The notes beneath the pieces were generated by a model that was not told where the DNA came from, ran no database searches, and saw nothing but the letters and a program-made list of their open reading frames with translations. DNA of 64,000 bases from Emydura subglobosa. Taxonomy: Eukaryota > Chordata > Testudines > Chelidae. Numbering within the stretch: position 1 is the stretch's first letter; the number at the start of each line of letters is the position of its first letter. The stretch spans positions 69,234,890 through 69,298,889 of the forward strand of contig ML679961.1 in assembly GCA_007922225.1 (NCBI GenBank). The letters are read 5' to 3'. The translations under genes were made by a program, and so were the position numbers. Below, in pieces: positions 57,100 through 64,000 of this stretch.

Positions 57100-58300
57100 C
57101 ATTCTGCCACCTTTATTCCATGTTTTCCTCATCCAGAAACCTACCAATAGCATCTGGGGTATATCTCCCTCTCAGGGAGTTCAGGACCAAAGAATCTGTG
57201 AGTTCATCATCCCTTATACACTCGGACTGAGAAGCACTACCGATCTCGAATGATGGCGCGAGGGTGGGGAGGGTGGGAAGGACCTCAGAGAGACTGGAGG
57301 GAGGGGACTTCTGGGATCGAGGGGGCGAAACTACTACCTGAGAATTCTCCATGCCTCCAGCCAAAGAACTACTCTCAACAGTGTGCTTCCCACAGTGCTG
57401 ACCAAACTAACCTGCTTTGCAGGACCCTCAGAAAGTGGAGCCTTTTCCACCTTCAGTGATTGTTTTGTTCTGTAAGGCTTTGCCAGAAAGTCAGAATCCT
57501 CAGCCATGGATTCCATAGCAAGAGGCTCAGACCTAGAGGCCACCGAGTCAGGAGCCACAGAACCAATAATACCATTTCCCCCAGGTTGGAAAGGGGGACT
57601 ACTTCCCCAGCATCAACATTCCCAGAGACATCTAAAGCATGTTGGAACCCAGCCTCTGCTACAGCCACTCCATTCTGTGCTTTACTCTCAAAAATGCCCA
57701 CGTTCCCAGGCAGGGGGTCACCATTCCTGGGGCAGCCTGCCTCTTCTTAAGGCACTGATTAACCAAACATGTCAGCCTCCCTCAATGAAAACAGGCCATG
57801 TTCTCAGGGGCAACACAAACACAGTGCAGTCAGACTCCCCAATCCTATACTTCAGGGAAGCTTTTCACACTTTGGAAGCATTGTTTAATATCTCATAAAC
57901 CTGCCTACAAAGGGATGAGACATGCTGAACCCTTGTAGTTTTACAGCCCAAAGGAATCCTCCTAGAAGGGCTAGTGATCTTACCATAACTCGCCAGGTCT
58001 CTAGCCAGCTGCTTATTTCCTAAGAAAGGAGGAACATTAGAGATAGTGACTTTAACTGCAGGTGTTGGGCGGGACACAACAGGGACAAAAACACCCCACA
58101 CAGCAATCATTTCCACAGGGCTAAGTGAGGCAACAAACACAAGAGTGTTGCTTGTGCAGGAGACATTCCTCACATTTTTAAACTCAGTCACCTTTCCTGG
58201 AGCTAGAACGCACTACTCCACAGAGGCAGAATTTGGAGGCAAAATCCACAACCTATGGCTATGGGTTAAACTCTCAGGAGCCACAACAAACTGAGGTCTC
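57100..58300 (-). pseudogene. Tx1-type LINE ORF1, broken
   Basis: The minus-strand frame at 58191-57865 contains PAVKVTISNVPPFLGNKQL, ARDLASYGKI and HVSSLCRQVYEILN, the pattern of the Tx1-type ORF1 nucleic-acid-binding protein (V-I-NVPPF-NK-L--ELA--G). Later frames at 57701-57453 and 57364-57113 are Ser/Glu-rich like the ORF1 C-terminal half; the last ends RGRYTPDAIGRFLDEEN. The CCHC finger expected in between is not clearly preserved. Confidence 0.65.
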
Positions 58301-59169
58301 TATCCCCCTTTGCTGGTCATGTAAGTCCAGAGAACAGAAAAAGCCTGCTAAAACAACCTAAGTCCTGAAATTAAACCCACAACCACAAAACTAAACGCCA
58401 AAAAACCCAAACCGCATTTGCCCAACAGAAACAGAGAAAACAGCAAATCACACCCACTCTCAAACTTACTCCCAAACACTCTCACAATCAATCCTCTGAT
58501 AGAGAGAGTGACTCTGTAGTCCAGTGTCTAGGGTACCTATGTGGAGATTGGGAGACAGTGGATCCAGTTTCCCTTCTCCAACTACTTGTTCATTAGTTAT
58601 CCCCAGTGGATCATCTTAAACAGAAAAGAGAGAGGGAGTCTCACATCAGAATATCCTATCGCTCAGTGGTTGTAGTATGCTCTTGAGAGATAGGAGACAC
58701 CTGTTCGAATTCTTTTGCCCTATCAAGCAGAGGGGCAAAATGAAACTAAGTGTCCCATATCCCAGGTGAGTAAGCTAACTTCTGGGCTAAATGGGACACC
58801 TCCTCCAGCCAGATTTTGAATGAGATCCGATGAGCCGGGCCCAGGCGACCTATGAACATGCCAACCGGATCAGGTCCTGCCTGCAACTTATGCAGACATA
58901 TGCCTAACTTTCCTGGTTTATGAATCCCTCTGGGGCTTAGGTGGGAGATAAGCATCCAGATGCCTAGAAGAATGCAGCAGTGTGCATGCTCAGATTTAGA
59001 ACCATAAACACCTAGGGAATTTTTACTTTGAAAACTTAAGTGCTGAGTGAGCTGAGGTCCCTACAGGGTTTGGCAGGAGTTTTGTGGATTTCAGCGGAGC
59101 CAAAACTGGGACCTAGGTGCCTAAACTTGAGACTTAAATGCCTAAGATCCTTTTGCAGATCTGGGTCTA

Positions 59170-59400
59170 TGTTACCAAAAAATATTAACAAGCTGGAGGC
59201 TGTTCAGAGAAAAACAACAAAAATAACCAGTAAACTGTAGGGGACGATTTACGAGGAAAGATAAGAAAAGCTACATATGTCTATCTTTCCTAAGAGATTT
59301 ATAAAAAGGAACATGCTAAGAATCAACAAATATTTCAAATGGGAAGAATTATGTAGGCCTTTTTCTTGCCCCGTACAGAGGAGGAGTGTTGTGTGTATTA
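59170..59400 (+). mobile_element. CR1 LINE fragment
   Basis: AACAAGCTGGAGGCTGTTCAGAG-AAAACAACAAAAATAACC and GAGGAAAGATAAGAAAAGCT follow the CR1 'rvQRRATKxI...YEERL..L' coding stretch near the end of ORF2. Truncated at both ends. Confidence 0.6.
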
Positions 59401-59569
59401 ACATAAGGTAAAAAGTGATGAGCTGGACAGAGAGCACAGGGTACCTTTATCCTGCATTAATGAGACGCTGCTGTGCAGCCGCCAAGTTCCTCATGCCTTG
59501 CAGCAGAAGTGAGGCCTAAGAAGGGAGTGAGTATTTAAGTGCCTTACAGACATACTGAGGATCAAACTC

Positions 59570-59817
59570 AGGCCTTTTCTTTACACAAAAGTTATAACAA
59601 TTTAACAAAATTGGTTTACAAACTAATTTAATTGAATTGGTGCAACCTTCTTATGTGGACACTCTTGAATCAGTATAAGGCAAACTTTATATCAGTTTAA
59701 AGACACTCTGAAACTGATTTACAAGTGCCCACACAAGGGAGTTGCACTGATTGAACTAAAAAAGTGTCTAAACTGAGTTAGTTAAACTAGTATAACTTTT
59801 GTGTGTAGACAAGGCCT
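59570..59817. mobile_element. 'AGGCCTTGTC' MITE, best copy
   Basis: Left end AGGCCTTTTCTTTACACAAAAGTTATA; right end reverse complements to AGGCCTTGTCTACACACAAAAG then TTATAC, about 24 of 27 matching. The 248-bp element shares its interior style (ACTAGTATAACTTTTG) with 30536 and 814. Confidence 0.75.
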
Positions 59818-60074
59818 GAAATTCATGTATTTTTAGAAATGCCCATTCTCTACCCATACCCTACTTTTTCCCCTTTTTTTCTTTCTTTTTTTACCATGAG
59901 CTCTTAAGAGTAACAGAACAGCCGCATAAGGGGCTTCACATGCTTGTTCAAGACAGAGGATGCCACCTAGTGCTCAAACATACTTACCCACAAGTAGCCT
60001 CCACTTGTGCTGGAGTGAAAATGTTTTATGTTCCCTGCTGTTCACCAAGCAAGGACTTGCAGGATCAACTTGTG
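59818..60074. other. Short unique stretch
   Basis: Contains a T-rich patch (59870-59892) and the CTCF-like core listed separately. Confidence 0.5.
59960..59973 (-). promoter_or_regulatory. CTCF-like core
   Basis: Minus strand GCACTAGGTGGCAT, 12 of 14 matches, sharing CACTAGGTGGCA with the sites at 3970 and 8466. Faces the plus-strand core at 28120. Confidence 0.4.
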
Positions 60075-60372
60075 TGATACATAGGTATATAACTAGACAA
60101 AATGGCATGAAATTAAGAAAGGGAAAATTTAGGCTGAATCTCAGGAAAATCTTCCTGACAGTTGTGGTATGATGCTATAAATAGTCTCCCAGGAGAAGTG
60201 GTGGAAGCCCTATCACTTGGGACTTTTAAACTAGACTGGGACAAAATACTAGAAATGTGCCTTTGGGAACATTCCTGCCTTGGCTTCTGGGAGACAGATT
60301 GGATGATCTCATAGATTTTTTTTTGATCTCTTGTTTTTTGCTCAATATTTCCAGCCCAGCAAGTCATTTAGA
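60075..60372 (+). mobile_element. CR1 LINE 3' end
   Basis: TTTAGGCTGAATCTCAGGAAAATCTTCCTGACAG, GTCTCCCAGGAGAAGTGGTGGAAGCCC and TTTAAACTAGACTGGGACAAA, ending in ATTGGATGATCTCATAGAT. This is the standard CR1 3' UTR order. Confidence 0.8.
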
Positions 60373-60479
60373 TATTAATATGATAGGTAGTTTATAAATA
60401 GCTAGGGGTTCAATTGTTCTGAGTAAGGAACAGTGCACTTCACCCCACAGGGAGTTCCAAGAGGCAAAGTAGCCTTAAC

Positions 60480-60590
60480 AGACTAGAAAATCTAGCAGTA
60501 TGTGTTTGTGCAGTGCCTAGCACAATGAGGCTCTGATCGGACTGGGGCTTTTGGACACTACTGTAAATAATAATAATATTAGACTGTCTC
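60480..60590 (+). mobile_element. Ancient L2/MIR-like tail
   Basis: GTTTGTGCAGTGCCTAGCACAATGAGGCTCTGATCGG-ACTGGGGCTTTTGG then TAAATAATAATAATA. Best-preserved copy of this tail in the window. Confidence 0.6.
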
Positions 60591-61919
60591 AGGCAATCCT
60601 AGCTCATACTAGAGAATTCTATTGCAACCCAGCACATCTCAAGTGTTCCCAGCCTAATCAAATGCATCAATCGCACTTAAGACATCTCTGACATTAAACA
60701 CATTTTTGGGGGACAATGGAATTCCATCTTATTCAAGACTAGGCAAAGTGATAATAATGTATATTTTTGTTCCAGTACTAAGGGGAAAAATTGTTTGATT
60801 CTTTTAAAAGAACTAAACCATTACTTTCTTCATATATGAATCAGAGACTCAGTATATAGCTTGGCCTCCTAGGGAGTTCCCCCAACAAACAGCTCACACT
60901 AGCCAGCCAAAAGCAGACATAGTGACCTAGGAAACCAAAAATCAGCAAAAATCTCTGCTGTTTCTGCATCTGCCTATGGTGAAAAGGAGCCATCTCGATG
61001 CCAGAAGGAGATAATCCGCTGACAGCCGGTTACGCTAGTAAAGATGAATAAACACAAGCTATTCGATCCCCTCCAAGGACTCTACAGTAGAGAGGGAATG
61101 ATGCGCAACAGTTCCTATCCATAAGTTCTTTACAAATAGTAGGAAAACGGTTGTTTCTTGGGAATAATTAATTTTTTTCAGTTAAGGTCCAAAATAGAAC
61201 TGAGAGGGATGAGGGAGTAATATTGTGGCGCTCTGTGAGTTTTGGTTACATTCCTCGCATTTGCCCCTATTGTGTATGGTAGGTATTTTATTTCCATGCA
61301 GGCAAACAGAGTGTGAGGGCTCTTCTCTTTTCTATCAAGACTCCTATTTCTATGAAAGACTTATCTCTTCTGTCAGGAAGGAACTCCCCAAAGATGTTTT
61401 AACTCTTGAATAAATGCCCCAGAAATATCCATTGATATAATTACTTCTCACCCTTGCCATGCTAGATTCTGCTCTCTGCTGTTACTGTGGAAGAAAGGCA
61501 AGGATCTTGTGCAGACACCATGTGACAATCTCCACATTTACAACAGAAAAAATTATGTGCCTAGGAATTTTAACAGTTTTATCAAATAATAATTTCATGT
61601 AACCTTTATTAGAATAATTTTCTTATTGTTTTAACTTGTGTTGTTTTGTCTCAGGAAGGCTATTTTATTGCATACTTCCACCTGCCCAAACCTGTATTCC
61701 TGCTGAAGGAATGTGGCATCTGCAGGGTCTCATTACCTAGGGTCAAGTGTTCCAGATAATAAAGGGTATTTCTAGAGGGGTAACTTTTCAATCATTTTTA
61801 ATAGCTAGTATAGCAAATAAGTCTGGCTCCCATTTCTTCCTCTAATTGTCCCTTTCATTTTAGTGTACCCCCGATAATTGTATTTTAATAATACTTAGCG
61901 TTTTTATAAATATTACATG
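60591..61919. other. No recognised feature
   Basis: Unique AT-rich sequence over 1.3 kb. Confidence 0.5.
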
Positions 61920-63620
61920 GACTCATATACTCATAAACTTTAAAGTCAGAGGGGATCATCATGGTCATCATGTTGTCATCCACATTGCAGGCCACAGATC
62001 CTCACCCACCCCATCCTGTAATAGACCCCTAATCTCTGACCGAGTTACTGAAGTTCTCAAATCATGATTTAAAGACTTCAAGTTACAGATAATCCACCAT
62101 TTACACTAGTTTAAACTGTGACTCATGCCCCATGCTTCAGAGGAAGGCAAAACCCAACCCCCAGGGTCTCTGCCAATCTGACCTGGGGGAAAATTCCTTC
62201 TCAAACCCAAATATGGCAATCAGTTAGACTCTGAGCTTGTGGGCACCCTTCAGGAAGACAACTGGGAAAGAATTCTCTGTAGTAACTCAGAGACCTCCCA
62301 AACTAGAGCACCATCACCAGTCATTGGAGATATTTGCTGATAGCAGTCTCAGATCAGCTGCATGCCATTGTAGACAATCTCATCATCTATCCCCTCCATA
62401 AACTTATCAAGATCAGTCTTGAAACAAGTTAGGTTTTTTGCCCCCACTGCTTCCTTTGGAAGGCTGCTCCAGAATTTCACTCCTCTGATGGTTAGAAACC
62501 TTCATATAATTTCAAGCATAAATTTGTTGATGGCCAGTTTATATTCATTTGTTCTTGTGTCCACATAGGCACTTAACTTAAATAACTCCTCTGCTTCCCT
62601 GGTATTTATCCCTCTGATGTATTTATAGACAGCAATCATATCTCCCCTCAGCCTTCTTTTGGTTAGGCTAAACAAGCCAAGCTCTTTAAGTTTCCTGTCA
62701 TAAGGTAGGTTTTCCATTCCTCGGATCATGCTAGTAGCCCTTCTCCGAACCTGTTCCAGTTGGAATTCATCTTTCTTAAACATGGGAGACCAGAATTGCA
62801 TGCAGTATTCCAGATGAGAACTCACTAGCCTTGTATAATGGTACTAACACTTCCCTGTCTCTAATGGAAATACCTCATCTGATGCATCCTAGGACTGCAT
62901 TAGCTTTTTTCATGGTCTCATCACATTGGTGGCTCATAGTCATTCTGTGATCAACCAATACACCCAGGTCTTTCTCCTCCTTTGTCATTTCCAACTGATA
63001 TGTCCCCAGGTTGTAGCAAAAATTCTTGTTGTTAGCCCCTAAATGCATGACTTTGCACTCTGCACTATTAAATTTAATCCCATTCCTATTACTCCAGTTT
63101 ACAAGGTCATACAGATCTTCTTGTATGATATTCTGATCCTCCTTCATATTGGCAATACCTCCCAACCTTGTGCCATCTGCAAATTTTATTAGCACACTCC
63201 CATTTTTTGTGCAAAGGTCCATAATAAAAATGTTAAATAAGATTGGTCCCAAGACTGATCTCTGAGGCACTCCACTAGTAACCTCCCTTCAGCCTAACAG
63301 TTCACAGTTCAGTTTAACCCACTGTAGTTTCCCCTTTAACCAGTTCCTTATCCACCTTTCAATTTTCATATTCATTCCCATCTTCTCCAATTTAACTAAT
63401 AATTTCCCCTGTGGAATTGTATCAAATGCCTTACCAAAATCCAGGTTAGATTTTTGTCTAAAAAATCAGTTATCTTCTCAAAGAAGGAGATCATGTTGGT
63501 TTGGCACAATCTACCTTTTGTAAAATCATGTTGTATTTTATCCCAATTACCATTAACCTCTATATCCTTAACTACTTTCTCTTTCAAAATTTGTACATCT
63601 GCAGAGCAGTTCAAAAACGT
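61920..63620 (-). mobile_element. CR1 LINE, ~1.7 kb, ORF2 end plus 3' UTR
   Basis: Reading the minus strand, the RT core gives RSVLGPILFNIFIMDL, then VLIKFADGTRLGG, where the catalytic FADD is FADG, then VNWSNRNGIKFNSAECKVMHLG and EKDLGVLVD. After a frameshift come RRRATSMIRGMENLPYDRKL and LGLFSLTKRRLRGDMIAVYKYIRG. The 3' UTR carries the CCCCCAGGTCAGATTGGCAGAGACCC block and ends near 61920. It is the longest CR1 in the window but dead, with an altered catalytic site and frame breaks. Confidence 0.85.
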
Positions 63621-64000
63621 TATCTAATTCATGTTCTACTTAGTTGTCATTCTTATAAATATAACCTTGAGAAGGTGGCACTTTTGGATATGCTACCATG
63701 TATAGGACAGCAGGGGTCCTCGGACTTTTTCAGTGTGTGGGGCTACATTTTAATACAATCATCTTGTGGACAACCTCTCGTCCTTCTCATCCTATTATTC
63801 CCATCACCTGTTCTCCACCCCCATTTCCCATTCATGATCAGAGTAGATAACACTTCTATTGTCACTAAAGCAATTGTTTACATGGAAAAGTAGTGTTAGG
63901 AAAGTTGTTAACTACTGTTTATCTTCCATTTAGAAGAGTAGGTCCACACTGTCTGCATTTGCTCTTCATTTCACCTTCTCCTCCTCACATCCATTTCTTC
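63621..64000. other. Unclassified; possible hAT start near 63709
   Basis: CAGGGGTCCTCGGACTTTTTC at about 63711 looks like a hAT terminus, but no partner end is seen before the window stops. Confidence 0.3.

Larger units (their letters stand above)
52950..58480 (-). mobile_element. Tx1-type (L1-related) LINE, nearly complete, inactive
   Basis: On the minus strand the full layout is readable: 5' UTR, ORF1, ORF2 endonuclease, ORF2 reverse transcriptase, zinc knuckle and a 3' UTR ending near 52950 in TTGGTATTATTAAAAG. Details are in the two ORF entries. Both ORFs carry stops and frameshifts. The flanks AGAGAGAATTTGACT and AGAGAGAGTGACT may be an aged target duplication. Tx1-type LINEs are best known from frogs and fish. 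Confidence 0.7.
51680..59165. mobile_element. DNA-transposon-like composite split by two insertions
   Basis: The left end TGGGATCCACAAAGGTACTAG and the right end, reverse complemented, CCCAGATCTGCAAAAGGATC then TTAGGC form about 20-bp imperfect inverted ends. Both host parts carry repeated 'CCTA(A/G)GTGCCTAA' motifs. Host sequence is present at 51680-52090, 52721-52945 and 58485-59165. Three tRNA-like modules lie in it: antisense at 52745-52815, sense at about 58505-58575 and 58655-58715 (B-box-like TGTTCGAATTC). That it is one element is inferred from continuity of style and ends. Confidence 0.5.

Noticed and set aside
58655..58715. Genuine tRNA gene
   Set aside because: The B box is imperfect, arms do not pair well and it lies inside a repeat. 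tRNA-like only.
1..64000. Prokaryote-type systems (operons, defence islands, toxin-antitoxin, phage, integrons)
   Set aside because: The window is vertebrate nuclear DNA with introns, CpG islands, CR1 and hAT elements. No such genes are present.

Overview
This is a vertebrate nuclear window, almost certainly from a turtle or a close archosaur/turtle relative. It is dense in CR1 LINE copies whose 3' ends look like those of turtles, in short hAT-like elements with 'GGCTTGTCTACAC' and 'AGGCCTTGTC' ends, and in MIR-type SINEs. There are no long host reading frames, no operons and no prokaryotic features. The single host coding feature is the first coding exon of CREB3L1 (OASIS) on the minus strand at 2762-2869, inside a CpG island (about 2330-3370) and followed by a good splice donor. 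Positions 1-2761 are therefore CREB3L1 intron 1, and everything right of about 3370 is upstream intergenic DNA. In human the upstream neighbour is PHF21A, head to head; no exon of it is recognisable here.

Layout. 1-2.76 kb: intron 1 with two MITEs. 2.3-3.4 kb: CpG island, exon 1, 5' UTR and promoter. 3.4-23.4 kb: mostly unique sequence with LTR-like repeats, MITEs, an interrupted CR1, a Tx1-like LINE fragment, a 5S-rRNA-derived SINE and one enhancer-like block (13.56-13.86 kb). 23.4-31.5 kb: a hAT nested in a hAT with both 8-bp target duplications intact, CR1 pieces, a CpG-rich unique block (27.0-28.3 kb) with a CTCF-like core, and a second transposon nest. 33-45 kb: CR1 copies, two related LTR-like elements of unusual build, MITEs, MIRs and an RTE-like LINE with an 11-bp target duplication. 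46.5-50.04 kb: a strand-asymmetric degenerate repeat field carrying a solo LTR. 51.68-59.17 kb: a DNA-transposon-like element split by a GC-rich insert and a nearly complete but dead Tx1-type LINE. 59-64 kb: CR1 pieces, including a 1.7-kb minus-strand copy. A 100-base assembly gap lies at 51361-51460.

Nothing here forms a multi-gene system. The most interesting content is layered transposon history with readable target duplications, the paired LTR-like family with a repeated end segment and a 43-bp minisatellite, Tx1-type LINEs, and five CTCF-like motifs whose orientations suggest two back-to-back loops upstream of CREB3L1. All family names were assigned by eye, without searches.
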